From Anaerolineae bacterium (GTDB taxonomy: Bacteria > Chloroflexota > Anaerolineae > Aggregatilineales > Phototrophicaceae), in contig JALHQT010000001.1 in the NCBI GenBank assembly GCA_022841825.1, forward strand, positions 1,178,001 to 1,242,000: a stretch of 64,000 nt of DNA, in the 5' to 3' direction. The translations under genes were made by a program, and so were the position numbers. Under the pieces are notes generated by a model that searched no databases, was not told where the DNA came from, and saw nothing but the letters and a program-made list of their open reading frames with translations. Below, piece after piece: positions 38,314-46,946 of this stretch (the first letter of the stretch is position 1; each line of letters starts with the position of its first letter).

Positions 38314-39816
38314 ATGCTCCAGGAAATCCTTGCCTATGTGAGTGTGCTGGTGGTCATTCCGGCGGCGTATCCTCTCGCGCGGGCGTTGCTGGCGCACAGC
38401 CCCATCAGAGATGGTCGCCTATTGGCGTGGACGCTGGCGCTGGCGCTGGGTATCGGGCTCCTCACCCAGATCATGTTCTGGATGGGCGTGCTGCGGCTGC
38501 CCTACAGCACTGCTGGCATCGGCATTCTCTTTCTCGCCACCGTCGTACTGGGCACATGGGTTTCTTCGCGTCTATCTACAAGGGCGAGACCTGCCTCCTC
38601 TATCCCAGTCGCCATTGAGTTAGACGAGCAAGCCGCAGCAACCCCGCCCGCCGCGCGCATCGCACGCCTCACGTATGTCATCAGCGTCGCCATCGTTGGC
38701 GCTGCCATCCTGTTCAACGCGGTCTACTGGCCCTTCACGCGCGATGATGTGGTTGCTCTCTATCATCCGTTTGCGCAGCAGATGGCGCGCGATGCCGAAC
38801 TCATCCCGCTGATCGGCGTCGAGAGCCTGCACCGTATGTATCCGATGAACGTCCCGCTCACATTCACGTTTGCCTACCTGGCTGCCGGGTGGGATCACGA
38901 ATATCTGGCGCGCCTGCTGCCCGCGCTCATGTCTATCGCCTGTCTGACTGCCGCGTTTATCCTGGGGCGCAGGCTGGCGGGCGAAGGCGCAGGCTGGCTG
39001 GCGGCGCTGCTGCTCGCCATCACACCCATGTTCGGGAGCTGGGCATCGACCGGCTATACCGAACTCCCAATGGCGCTTTATCTGACACTGGCGGTGATCT
39101 TTGCCCTGCGGCTCTGGGAAAGCGGGTCGCTCATGGACGCGGCGCTGCTGGGCGTCAGCGTCGGGTTAGCCGCGTGGACAAAGAATACGGCGCTCATCGC
39201 CGTTCCGTCGCTGGTCGTCTGGCTCACTTGGGTGCTCGTCCACAAGCGAGGATCATGGCGTACCGCCCTTGTGGCACTTGCCGCCTGTGCGCTGGTAAGC
39301 ATGCCCTGGTACGTGCGCAACCTGATCGAAGTCGGCAGCCTGCTGCCCGACACCGCCTGGGTCGATCAGGCACGACGCACGCTGGATAGCCTGCTGATTT
39401 TCATCACCCTTCCAAGCAACTTTGGCGTTCCGGGATGGGCAATGCTCGTGGGTGCTGCCTGGGCGATCTGGCAGCTAAGAAAGCCGGTCGCAGCCTATCG
39501 CTGGCTTGCCATCCTGATCTGGGCTGCCCCGTTCTTTGCAGCGTGGTGGCTGTTCGCCAGTTATGATCCACGCTTTCTCGCCTCGATCCTGCCGCTTCAC
39601 GCTGCGCTAGGTGCTGCCGCCTGCCTGCGTGGCTGGGCGCTGCTTCCGCCCACTGCCCAACGCATCGCGGCTCCCACCCTGGCAGTTGTCGCGCTGGGAC
39701 TTGCCATCTACAGCGCTTACTTCATCGTCGAGTATAAAGATGACATCCTGCGCGATCCACTCATGAGCCACGAAGCGAAAATGGCGATTGTCGAGGCACG
39801 TCGCAATAACCGCTAA
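38314..39816 (+). CDS. GT39-like membrane glycosyltransferase
   Basis: A 500-residue polytopic protein with about eleven hydrophobic segments. After two helices and a polar stretch, it reaches WPFTRDDVVALYHPFAQQM, an acidic outward loop like that of GT39 enzymes, then YPMNVPLTFTFAYLAAGWDHEYLARLLPAL. A short C-terminal tail follows. ATG 38314. Its TAA and the TAG of the convergent 39813 gene overlap, so the intergenic region is nil. No neighbour suggests a specific substrate. Confidence 0.74.
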   Translation: MLQEILAYVSVLVVIPAAYPLARALLAHSPIRDGRLLAWTLALALGIGLLTQIMFWMGVLRLPYSTAGIGILFLATVVLGTWVSSRLSTRARPASSIPVAIELDEQAAATPPAARIARLTYVISVAIVGAAILFNAVYWPFTRDDVVALYHPFAQQMARDAELIPLIGVESLHRMYPMNVPLTFTFAYLAAGWDHEYLARLLPALMSIACLTAAFILGRRLAGEGAGWLAALLLAITPMFGSWASTGYTELPMALYLTLAVIFALRLWESGSLMDAALLGVSVGLAAWTKNTALIAVPSLVVWLTWVLVHKRGSWRTALVALAACALVSMPWYVRNLIEVGSLLPDTAWVDQARRTLDSLLIFITLPSNFGVPGWAMLVGAAWAIWQLRKPVAAYRWLAILIWAAPFFAAWWLFASYDPRFLASILPLHAALGAAACLRGWALLPPTAQRIAAPTLAVVALGLAIYSAYFIVEYKDDILRDPLMSHEAKMAIVEARRNNR

Positions 39817-41183
39817 CTTGCCCGCTTCCATACGCCATCAACCAGCCGGAACAGGACTTCCTCCGTCCGGTCGCCTGCTAATGAGCGCACCAACGCCGTC
39901 GCGCGCAGAAGCGGCACGCCGTTCGCATCCAACTCGCGTACGACACCGGTGACAACCCAGGTCTCACCCATGTCTCCTGCCGCATAGCGCGCAAACGCGC
40001 GCTCCTGCGCCAGCGGGTCACTCGTATCGTAAAGCGCCAGGAAACCTGCGTCATTCCTTTCAGCGATCAACCGCGTCTCGACCGTCAGCCGCCAGGTCAG
40101 CAAGTCGCGCCAGTCGAGCGTGATCTCGCTCAGGCTGGCAGCACCCGCTGCGCTCGCCAGCACGCCCATCGAGGCATCCGGTGTCAGCGCGGCGAGCAAG
40201 CGCCCTACTGCCGCCTCGCCATAGGTCTGCGCCAGCGAGTCTATGACGAACGCATTCGTCTCCTGCCCGCTAAAGCGCTTGACCAGCCACGATGTGACAG
40301 CCTGCCGGAGATAGGCAGCATCGGCGTTCGGCAGCGGTACAGACGTTTGTACCGCCCCGACGAGTCGTTCAGCGATCAATGATGCGACCTGAAGCTGCGT
40401 CCCCGGCGCAAAGATGCTGTCCAGGCGTGCCGCGCCTGTAAACGGCGATGGGATGACCAGGCGGTTCCCGTCAAGGCTTGACCAGCCAGGCGCAAGCGTG
40501 TCATCAGGTACGATTTCGACTTCCAGCGAGACTGGCGTCGCACAGGCGAGAATTCCGCACCCGATCTTGAGCCAATCGGGAAGTGTGCTGATGAGCGCGT
40601 CCGCCATCGGCTCATCAACCGCGAAATAGGCTATCGACAGAAGGTCGGTCGTCGCGCTACGCGCTTCTCCCCAGAAGGTGTAATCCGGCGGGACATGTCG
40701 CCAGCCATCGTCATAGCGAAAATAGAACCATGTTCGCGCATAGGGCACACCATCGACGATTTCCTCGACCTGGGCACGACCACGCGCGCTATCCACCACA
40801 GCATCGATGACACGCCCGCTCAGGACGAGATTTGCGTCGATCTTCAGCTGTTGATAGGCATCAAACGCATCCTGCTGCATTTGCAGCCAAAGGGCGCTGT
40901 CACTGCGCTGAATGTTCGTGTAAGTTGGTCGGTCGCCGATGCGCAGCGCCGCCACTTCATTCTCAACGGTGCTGATCAGGCTCTGGCGTATCTGATTATC
41001 CACTTCGCGCAGCCGCCACATGACGACGGCGACGATGCCGCCGCCGATGGCGACCAACGCGAGGATCACGATGATGAGACGGCGCAGGCGGCGCGCGCGT
41101 CGTCTGCGCGCATCCGGGTCTTCACCCATCGTCCGGGTTTGCGCTCGCTCGTTCTCAATCTCCCAGTCGAGCCGAATGCCCAT
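39813..41183 (-). CDS. Membrane-anchored hypothetical protein
   Basis: A 456-residue protein. A basic cytoplasmic segment (ARRRRARRLRR, about residues 24-34) and one helix (LIIVILALVAIGGGIVAVVMW) are followed by about 400 outward residues. The distal part contains two SnoaL/NTF2-like stretches (SLISTVENEVAALRIGDRPTY and AGDMGETWVVTGVVRELDANG), a fold often used as a ligand or interaction module. I cannot assign a function. It starts three bases after the birA stop, so it is probably translated with birA. Confidence 0.65.
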   Translation of the reverse strand: MGIRLDWEIENERAQTRTMGEDPDARRRRARRLRRLIIVILALVAIGGGIVAVVMWRLREVDNQIRQSLISTVENEVAALRIGDRPTYTNIQRSDSALWLQMQQDAFDAYQQLKIDANLVLSGRVIDAVVDSARGRAQVEEIVDGVPYARTWFYFRYDDGWRHVPPDYTFWGEARSATTDLLSIAYFAVDEPMADALISTLPDWLKIGCGILACATPVSLEVEIVPDDTLAPGWSSLDGNRLVIPSPFTGAARLDSIFAPGTQLQVASLIAERLVGAVQTSVPLPNADAAYLRQAVTSWLVKRFSGQETNAFVIDSLAQTYGEAAVGRLLAALTPDASMGVLASAAGAASLSEITLDWRDLLTWRLTVETRLIAERNDAGFLALYDTSDPLAQERAFARYAAGDMGETWVVTGVVRELDANGVPLLRATALVRSLAGDRTEEVLFRLVDGVWKRAS

Positions 41184-41186
41184 CCT

Positions 41187-41939
41187 CTAGACCCCAATCT
41201 CGCCTGCGATGACCTGTTCGAGTGTACCATCGCTCTTGCGGAGGAGCAGACCGCCCTCCGGCGTGACATCTTCCGCCCAACCGCTGCGGACACCCGTCGG
41301 CGTCTGCACGGTCACCTGCGTGCCGAGTGTGACCAGGCGCGCCTTCCAGGTTTCGAAAATTTCGGGCGTGTGAACGTTCGCCAGCCAGTGATCGATGCGC
41401 GCGAGCAGACGCTTGAATGTGTCGAGGCGATCTACGGGTTCCCCCAGGGCGTCAGAGATGCTGATGGCAGTCTCGGCGTACTGCGTCAGGATGAATGGAA
41501 TGTTGACGTTGAGACCGATGCCCAGCACCGCCCCGACCAATCGCTCGCAATCCCACGCCGCCTCCGGCAGCACGCCGCAAATCTTGCGCGCATCAATGCG
41601 CACATCATTGGGCCACTTGATCCCCACCTGTTGTATGCCGTAAGACTCCAGCGTATCGAGCACCGCCAGCGCGCCAACCATCGTCAGGCGTGTCAGATGC
41701 TCGCGCGGGGGATAGGCAATGACCGACAGCAGCAGCCCGCTCCCTGCCGGGGCGTACCAGGGGCGACCGAGCCGTCCCCGCCCGCCATGCTGCTCGTCGC
41801 TGGTGACGACGGAACCCTGCGGCGGATGCTCCGCCAGCCATGCAATCGCGTCGTCGTTGGTGCTTCCGGTCGCCGGGGTATAGCGAACTTGCCGGGGCGC
41901 AAGCGCCTGTGCCAGGAGGTCTTGTGTGAAGTCGTTCAT
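41187..41939 (-). CDS. birA: Biotin--[acetyl-CoA-carboxylase] ligase
   Basis: A 250-residue enzyme that attaches biotin to carboxylases. It has the biotinyl-AMP loop GGRGRLGRPW, the KWPNDVRID motif and the class I C-terminal domain (WAEDVTPEGGLLLRKSDG). There is no N-terminal helix-turn-helix, so it is the monofunctional form that does not repress biotin genes. ATG 41939 (MNDFTQDLL) is chosen; the frame extends to 42080 through DNA overlapping the promoter of the divergent HIT gene. The downstream membrane protein follows with three bases between. Confidence 0.92.
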   Translation of the reverse strand: MNDFTQDLLAQALAPRQVRYTPATGSTNDDAIAWLAEHPPQGSVVTSDEQHGGRGRLGRPWYAPAGSGLLLSVIAYPPREHLTRLTMVGALAVLDTLESYGIQQVGIKWPNDVRIDARKICGVLPEAAWDCERLVGAVLGIGLNVNIPFILTQYAETAISISDALGEPVDRLDTFKRLLARIDHWLANVHTPEIFETWKARLVTLGTQVTVQTPTGVRSGWAEDVTPEGGLLLRKSDGTLEQVIAGEIGV

Positions 41940-42099
41940 GACCCCCATTGTACCAGAGGCGGATGTCTTTGCGTCCGCCGCGCGTTTGGGGTTCAATCGA
42001 ATGAGAAGTGCGAGGTATGTGATGCGAACGAATTGTCTTTTCGCACTGCGCACCACGCACCTGTAAGAAGTTGTGTTCATTTTCTGGATGAGTAACGCG

Positions 42100-42582
42100 A
42101 TGAATCACCTGTGGGCACCCTGGCGCATGGCATATATCAAAGGAGAGCGGACGGTGGTCGATGGATGCATCTTCTGCAAAGCAGCGGAGTCGGATGATGC
42201 CGAGCAGCATATCGTCCATCGTTCGCAGCACGTCTACGTGATCCTCAACCGCTTCCCGTATAACAACGGGCATCTGATGGTCATCCCGTATGCCCATGTC
42301 GCCAGCCAGGAGGCGCTGCCGCCTGAAGCGCTGCTCGACATGATGCAGACGGTCAACCGTGCGCTGGCGGCGCTGCGTAAGGCATATAGCCCGCCTGCCT
42401 TCAACCTGGGTGCCAACCTGGGCACGGCGGCGGGCGCGGGCATTGCCGAGCACTACCACTTCCACATCGTCCCGCGCTGGGCGGGCGATGCCAACTTCAT
42501 GACGGCGGTCGGTGATACGCGCGTCATCCCCGCCAACCTGGAAGACACCTGGCGCGACCTGCGCGCGGCGTGGGACGTGTGA
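42100..42582 (+). CDS. HIT-family protein (Ap4A hydrolase/phosphorylase-like)
   Basis: A 160-residue HIT protein. Hallmarks are MNHLWAPWRMAYI at the N-terminus, Cys residues in GCIFCKA, NRFPYNNGHLMVIPY, and the HIT triad HYHFHIVPRW. These enzymes hydrolyse or phosphorolyse nucleotides such as Ap4A or AMP-amides. Starts at ATG 42088 and 42100 are both possible; 42100 gives the standard family N-terminus. Divergent from birA and convergent with the SDR gene. Confidence 0.9.
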   Translation: MNHLWAPWRMAYIKGERTVVDGCIFCKAAESDDAEQHIVHRSQHVYVILNRFPYNNGHLMVIPYAHVASQEALPPEALLDMMQTVNRALAALRKAYSPPAFNLGANLGTAAGAGIAEHYHFHIVPRWAGDANFMTAVGDTRVIPANLEDTWRDLRAAWDV

Positions 42583-42749
42583 CAGGCTTCTACCGACATT
42601 CCACCTCGATGTTACAGAACTTGCGTGCCTATTCTGGAGATCATGCAGGTCATGTGCTGAAGCCAGTCACAAAACAACCATTGCGCTTTGACCTGTAATG
42701 CACCATGGATCAAGACGAAGTTGTACTGCTGTTTCACTTACGCCAGTCA

Positions 42750-44222
42750 TCATGTTGGACCCTCGGCTCGTTGTGCCAGCTTGTGGATCATGCCGGAGAA
42801 TATCAAGCCATGAAGTGGGTAAAGTCCATACCAGTACAACAGACCAAACAGACCTTTGGGTGCGAAAAATGCTGTTTGGATGAGCTTTGTTCCGCCGCCT
42901 TCGAGTGGCTCTGCCTTAAATTGGAGCCAGGCAAGTCCAGGAACTTTCATCTCAGCTCGCAACCGCAGTAACCTATCAGTCTCCACGGCTTCGACGCGCC
43001 AGAAGTCGAGCGCATCACCGACGCGCACTTCTGTTGGGTGTCGCCGCCCTCGTCGCAGTCCAACTCCACCGACAAGACGATCCAATAGCCCTCTTAAATA
43101 CCATGCCCAATCAAAATACAACCAACCGTTACTACCGCCGAGGCTCGCAAAGGCTTGAAACACGGCACTTGGCGTTGCCTTAACGAATTCCTGCCGCTGT
43201 TCAAGGAACATCCCTTCATGTGTGGTCAAGACTGCTGGTATCGCATCGGGTTGGCTGCTCACCAGCGCATCTGCCCAACTCGTTTCAACTTCGCTGGCTT
43301 TCAGCTTTTCCAGCGCCCGGCTGACCGCTACTGCAAAGGTCACCGGCTGAATGTTCGGGAAGAATTTACGGGCTGTATCGTCACGCACGATAACTTCGTT
43401 ACGCAGTCCCTCAATCAGCGGGCGAGCAATATCGCTCGGGATAGGTGTCACCAAGTGAACCCAGTATGACGAGAGGCGCGGCGTAAGTATCGGTACCGGG
43501 ATCATGTAACGACGCAACCCGCGCGCGTGCGCATAGCCAAACATCATATCCCGATAAGTAATGACCTCTGCTCCACCAATTTCAATGATTTGTCCCGCAC
43601 TCTCCGGAGTATCCAGTGCACTGACCAGATAATCTAGCGTGTCTCGGATGCTAATGGGCTGAATGCGAGTAAAGACCCAACGTGGACAAATCATGATGGG
43701 GACACGCTCGGTCAGATAACGAATCATCTCGAACGACAAGCTGCCCGAACCGACAATCACCCCGGCGCGAAATTCCGTGACTGGCACGGCGCACTCGCGC
43801 AGCGCGTCACCGGTTTGTTGACGTGATCGCAGGTGCGGCGATAGCTCAGTTGCCGATTCACCCAAACCGCCCAGGTAGATAACGCGTTTTACGCCCTGAC
43901 GTTCCGCTGCGGCGCTGAAGTTCCGTGCTGCCCGGATGTCGCGCTCATGAAAGTTCTCCCCGCCCCGCATACTGTGAATGAGGTAATAAGCAACATCAAT
44001 GCCCGCTAGTGCCGCATCCAGCGTATCAGGTTCTAGTACATCACCCCGCACTACATCAACGTGCGCTATCCATGAGCGTCCTTGTAGCCGGACCAAATCG
44101 CGCACCATAACCCGTACTCGATAACCTGCCTCTATTAGCAAAGGCACGAGTCTTCCACCGATATAGCCCGTAACACCCGTTATGAGCACATATTGACCCT
44201 TAGAAGGTGAAATGCCATCCAT
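42750..44222 (-). CDS. NAD(P)-binding SDR-type oxidoreductase with DUF2867
   Basis: A 490-residue protein. The N-terminal extended SDR domain has the dinucleotide loop VLITGVTGYIGGRLVP and the active-site region YLIHSMRGGENF, lacking the classic YxxxK. The C-terminal domain (from residue about 330; EFVKATPSAVFQAFASLGG, WYLRGLLDRLVGGVGLRRGRR) matches DUF2867. Similar proteins are annotated as NAD(P)H-binding or complex-I-assembly-like oxidoreductases; the substrate is unknown. Codon usage and GC content are somewhat lower than neighbours. It sits next to three tRNA genes. Confidence 0.84.
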   Translation of the reverse strand: MDGISPSKGQYVLITGVTGYIGGRLVPLLIEAGYRVRVMVRDLVRLQGRSWIAHVDVVRGDVLEPDTLDAALAGIDVAYYLIHSMRGGENFHERDIRAARNFSAAAERQGVKRVIYLGGLGESATELSPHLRSRQQTGDALRECAVPVTEFRAGVIVGSGSLSFEMIRYLTERVPIMICPRWVFTRIQPISIRDTLDYLVSALDTPESAGQIIEIGGAEVITYRDMMFGYAHARGLRRYMIPVPILTPRLSSYWVHLVTPIPSDIARPLIEGLRNEVIVRDDTARKFFPNIQPVTFAVAVSRALEKLKASEVETSWADALVSSQPDAIPAVLTTHEGMFLEQRQEFVKATPSAVFQAFASLGGSNGWLYFDWAWYLRGLLDRLVGGVGLRRGRRHPTEVRVGDALDFWRVEAVETDRLLRLRAEMKVPGLAWLQFKAEPLEGGGTKLIQTAFFAPKGLFGLLYWYGLYPLHGLIFSGMIHKLAQRAEGPT

Positions 44223-44474
44223 CGTCGTGACCTCAACCAGCTAATCTGCCAGGGCTATAGAAACAAGTGCTGGCACAAGGATGCGCCAGCAAGGAGTGGC
44301 TCGCTTCTCCGATGAAAATCTGGAGCTGGCGGTCCTTGGGAATGGAATACGGAAGTCGCGGCGAAAAATTCTGACGTCTTGACCAGTATAACACGCGTGG
44401 AGGAGCTGCGTGCCGTTTTCATCTAGAGATTGAGATAGGCGACACCTGTCTGCGATCTCGCCTGCAAGCATGGA

Positions 44475-44503
44475 TAGACACGGTGAAGAGTCAGTGGTAA
44501 ACT
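44475..44503 (+). promoter_or_regulatory. Sigma-70-type promoter for tRNA cluster
   Basis: TAGACA (44475-44480) and TAAACT (44498-44503) are separated by 17 bases, ten bases before the tRNA-Pro 5' end. TAAACT matches TATAAT at four of six positions. Its position and spacing fit transcription of all three tRNAs. Confidence 0.55.
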
Positions 44504-44513
44504 ATCCCCAGTC

Positions 44514-44587
44514 CGGGGCGTAGCGAAGCTTGGTATCGCGTTCGGTTTGGGACCGAGAGGTCGTGGGTTCAAATCCCGCCGCCCCGA
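44514..44587 (+). tRNA. tRNA-Pro (anticodon TGG)
   Basis: Acceptor stem CGGGGCG pairs with CGCCCCG, discriminator A44587. Anticodon arm TTCGG-TTTGGGA-CCGAG gives TGG; T arm GTGGG-TTCAAAT-CCCGC is canonical. CCA is not encoded. First gene of the cluster. Confidence 0.95.
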
Positions 44588-44600
44588 CATTAATGAGCCT

Positions 44601-44671
44601 GCGGGTATGGTGTAGTGGTAGCACACGACCCTTCCAAGGTCTTAGCATCGGTTCGAATCCGATTACCCGCT
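44601..44671 (+). tRNA. tRNA-Gly (anticodon TCC)
   Basis: Acceptor GCGGGTA pairs with TACCCGC. Anticodon loop CTTCCAA gives TCC, reading GGA and GGG. 71 bases, 13 bases after tRNA-Pro. One mismatch at the base of the anticodon stem; T arm with GGTTCGAATCC is regular. Confidence 0.94.
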
Positions 44672-44690
44672 CTCCCTTTCCTTCATCCAC

Positions 44691-44762
44691 GGATCCATAG
44701 CTCAACGGCAGAGCACGCGACTCATAATCGCTTGGTTGTAGGTTCGAATCCTACTGGATCCA
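44691..44762 (+). tRNA. tRNA-Met, elongator (anticodon CAT)
   Basis: Acceptor GGATCCA pairs with TGGATCC, discriminator A44762. The anticodon loop CTCATAA carries CAT. The fully paired 1-72 end argues against an initiator. An Ile2 tRNA with lysidine cannot be excluded by sequence alone, but the anticodon arm GCGA/TCGC resembles elongator Met. Confidence 0.9.
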
Positions 44763-44780
44763 TCCCTACAACCCAGCATG

Positions 44781-46136
44781 TCATGCCTCACGGGTGAAGT
44801 GCAGCGCGTTGACACGCTCCGCGATACACGACCCCTGTACTAACCCATTCTCAATCGCCGACCGAAAATGGATGCCACCGTAGATGCGCGACATCGCGGC
44901 TTCCTCCGCGAAGCTGGCGAACGAGGCGAAGCTGCGGTTGGGCAGCCCCCACGTCTCGTGCGTCGCATCGGTAAATGCATAGGCATTCCCGAACATGTAC
45001 GACAGCACAGCAGCGGCGGCGCTCGACTCGACGGAGTGCCCCGACGGATATTCCGGGAAAGGCGGCGTCGTCAGCACGGGTGTCCAGGCTGGATCAATTA
45101 CACGCTGAATATAGGTGATGGGGCGCAGCAGGTTGTACTCGTACTTGGCGTGCCAGCAGCTAATGAACGAATCGGCGAGCGCGATCCCCATCCGTGCGTA
45201 TGCCTCCGCCGCCATTGCCAGCGTAGCATCCTCTCGTTCCAGCACCTGCGTCAGGATGGCGACCGAATGCCCCGACGGCGTCGCCGTGCGGAACGGATCA
45301 TCCGCCCAGAAGCGCGCGATTTCGAGCTGTTCCGCGCTGAGTTCCAGAGAGATGTCGTAGACTTCCCGCGCCTCACGATAGAAGTCTGAGTTTGGCGCTT
45401 CCGAATAGGGGGGAGGCGGAGGCGGCGCGCATTCTGCACCCGATACCAGCGTGAACGGACGATTGTCGCCCCAGCGCGGCTGCATCGCGCGCTGGGGGTT
45501 ACCCTTCGCGCGCGTCGTTGGCTGCCAGATACCCTCCCCGGCGGGCAGCTCAAAATACGCTGGAAAATTGTAACGGTACCCCTCGTGACCACCATCCGTC
45601 AGCGACCATTCGAAGATGGCATCGGCAATCGCGCTGCCGAACGCTTCGGAGCGCGCAAGGGTCTCGGCATCCGTCTCACCTGCAAATGTACTGGCATACC
45701 GCGCGTAAAGAGCGGTCATCTGAGCCTGGTGTTCGTCATGAGCGGTCGGGAAGAGCCGCTGTGTCATCGCCGCGAGTGCGCTGTTAGCGGCAGCACCCCA
45801 GTGATAACGCTGCGCCATGACGGGCTGCGGCAGGTCGATAAGCCCATTCAACTGCCCTGCCAACGACTGGTGTTCCGGCATCCCAGGAACAACCGCTTCG
45901 TAAAGCGTAACGCCAAGGTAACCCAGTGCGCGCGACGCGACAGGCGGCGAGAAGCCCCATGTCCGCCGGATTAAGCTTTGATGCAGTGACGACCAGTCGC
46001 GTGCCAGATCGCTTCTGTAGTCATACGCGGTGGAGTCCGTCATTTGCGCAGATGCAGGCACAGCCGCCGCACCCATCATCCCAACAAGGCAGAAGCAGAC
46101 GAGCGTGCGCAGGATAATCCTGAACATGATGTTCAT
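44781..46136 (-). CDS. Vanadium-dependent haloperoxidase / PAP2-like secreted protein
   Basis: A 451-residue exported protein: signal peptide (1-30), then a helical PAP2/VHPO fold. The phosphate/vanadate-binding motif includes KYEYNLLRPITYI, PEYPSGHSVESSA (P/YPSGH core) and SRIYGGIHFRSAIENG with the late histidine. It has Pro- and Trp-rich loops (ECAPPPPPP; FWADDPFRTATPSGHS carries an additional SGH). It may oxidise halides, or act as an acid phosphatase; which cannot be decided here. Follows the AOC-like gene on the same strand, with a hairpin between. Confidence 0.85.
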   Translation of the reverse strand: MNIMFRIILRTLVCFCLVGMMGAAAVPASAQMTDSTAYDYRSDLARDWSSLHQSLIRRTWGFSPPVASRALGYLGVTLYEAVVPGMPEHQSLAGQLNGLIDLPQPVMAQRYHWGAAANSALAAMTQRLFPTAHDEHQAQMTALYARYASTFAGETDAETLARSEAFGSAIADAIFEWSLTDGGHEGYRYNFPAYFELPAGEGIWQPTTRAKGNPQRAMQPRWGDNRPFTLVSGAECAPPPPPPYSEAPNSDFYREAREVYDISLELSAEQLEIARFWADDPFRTATPSGHSVAILTQVLEREDATLAMAAEAYARMGIALADSFISCWHAKYEYNLLRPITYIQRVIDPAWTPVLTTPPFPEYPSGHSVESSAAAAVLSYMFGNAYAFTDATHETWGLPNRSFASFASFAEEAAMSRIYGGIHFRSAIENGLVQGSCIAERVNALHFTREA

Positions 46137-46166
46137 TCACTTTCATTCAGCAGAGGGACGAAACAG

Positions 46167-46189
46167 GAGATGCCCGCGCTGGGCATCTC
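46167..46189. terminator. Hairpin between AOC-like and VHPO-like genes
   Basis: GAGATGCCC (46167-46175) and GGGCATCTC (46181-46189) form a perfect nine-base-pair stem around GCGCT. On the minus strand it follows the AOC-like stop and precedes the VHPO-like ATG. Only a short T run follows, so it may be an attenuator or mRNA-stabilising stem. Confidence 0.5.
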
Positions 46190-46207
46190 ACGTAGTGATG
46201 CGAGGGA

Positions 46208-46777
46208 CTAGCCCGCCAACTGGAATTCAACGCGCAGGTTGACGCCCATTTTTTCGGTGAAGCCGAGCAGCTCCTGCACCTGCTCACCGCGAGCATCACT
46301 GTATTCTCCCGTGCCGCCCGTCACCGCACGCGTGGCTGGCACGTTGAAATCGGCAACCTCAAAGCCATCGGTCACGACGATGCTGTCGTTGGTGTAGAAG
46401 TTGTACACCTGGGTCGAGACCACCCACACGCCAGTCGTGGTATGTGCGCCTTCGCCGATCATGTAGCCATAGCAGGTCCACTCGCCGAGAACCTGATCCG
46501 GGAATTCGGGCGAACCATCTTCAAGTACGCCGTTGCTGCCGTTAAGCGTGCCAACCGGATAAATGTAGCCTTGCGTGACGAAGGGTGTCCCGTAATCAGG
46601 GTTGCCATCCTCAAACAGATGATCCTGACCGAAGATGAAGCGGGCACCATCTTCGGCAACCTCGAACTGCAACATCCCTGTGCTGTCATCCGACTGTGCT
46701 GCAGCGGGAAAACCCGCCCCGAAGGCGACAAGCAGTGCCAATACGGCGAGAGCCGCCACCAAACGATAGACCTTCAT
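46208..46777 (-). CDS. Secreted allene-oxide-cyclase/dirigent-like barrel protein
   Basis: A 189-residue exported protein. Signal peptide (1-28), then a beta-barrel pattern: FEVAEDGARFIFGQ, TQGYIYPVGTL, GEWTCYGYMI, TTTGVWVVSTQVYNF, VADFNVPATRAVTGGTGEYSDARG and LRVEFQL. The GGTG-Y-ARG block is typical of dirigent or allene oxide cyclase barrels. In plants these act on radicals or oxylipins; bacterial homologues have no established function. A strong GGGGAGGAT lies seven bases before ATG 46777. Its neighbour is a possible peroxidase. Confidence 0.75.
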   Translation of the reverse strand: MKVYRLVAALAVLALLVAFGAGFPAAAQSDDSTGMLQFEVAEDGARFIFGQDHLFEDGNPDYGTPFVTQGYIYPVGTLNGSNGVLEDGSPEFPDQVLGEWTCYGYMIGEGAHTTTGVWVVSTQVYNFYTNDSIVVTDGFEVADFNVPATRAVTGGTGEYSDARGEQVQELLGFTEKMGVNLRVEFQLAG

Positions 46778-46885
46778 GACTTTATCCTCCCCAAATATGG
46801 ATTGTGCTGACCTACCGCGCAGACTGTGTTCTGCGTTCGATATGTCAGTACGTTATCCGTAATCCAGGCAGGCTGTGATCTAACC

Positions 46886-46938
46886 GAGGATAGAAACTGA
46901 GGATTAAATCAAAGATTAGCCGGGGTTAGCGAGGATTA
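46886..46938. repeat. Short direct repeats upstream of AOC-like gene
   Basis: GAGGATAG 46886, GAGGATTA 46899, AAGATTA 46912, GGGGTTAG 46922 and GAGGATTA 46931 recur at spacings of 9-13 bases, near one helix turn. On the minus strand this reads as TAATCCTC-type half sites 110-160 bases before the AOC-like ATG. It looks like a multi-site regulator-binding array. Confidence 0.5.
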
Positions 46939-46946
46939 AGGCCGTG

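Noticed and set aside
40695-42095. Open plus-strand frame of 466 codons
   Set aside because: Antisense to the membrane-anchored gene and birA; no coherent motif.
44502-44705. Short minus-strand frames over the tRNA region
   Set aside because: They translate tRNA gene sequence; three tRNAs with intact cloverleafs explain the DNA.
44601-44762. tRNA genes as an attachment site for the SDR gene region
   Set aside because: No duplicated tRNA 3' end or integrase accompanies the slightly lower-GC SDR gene.
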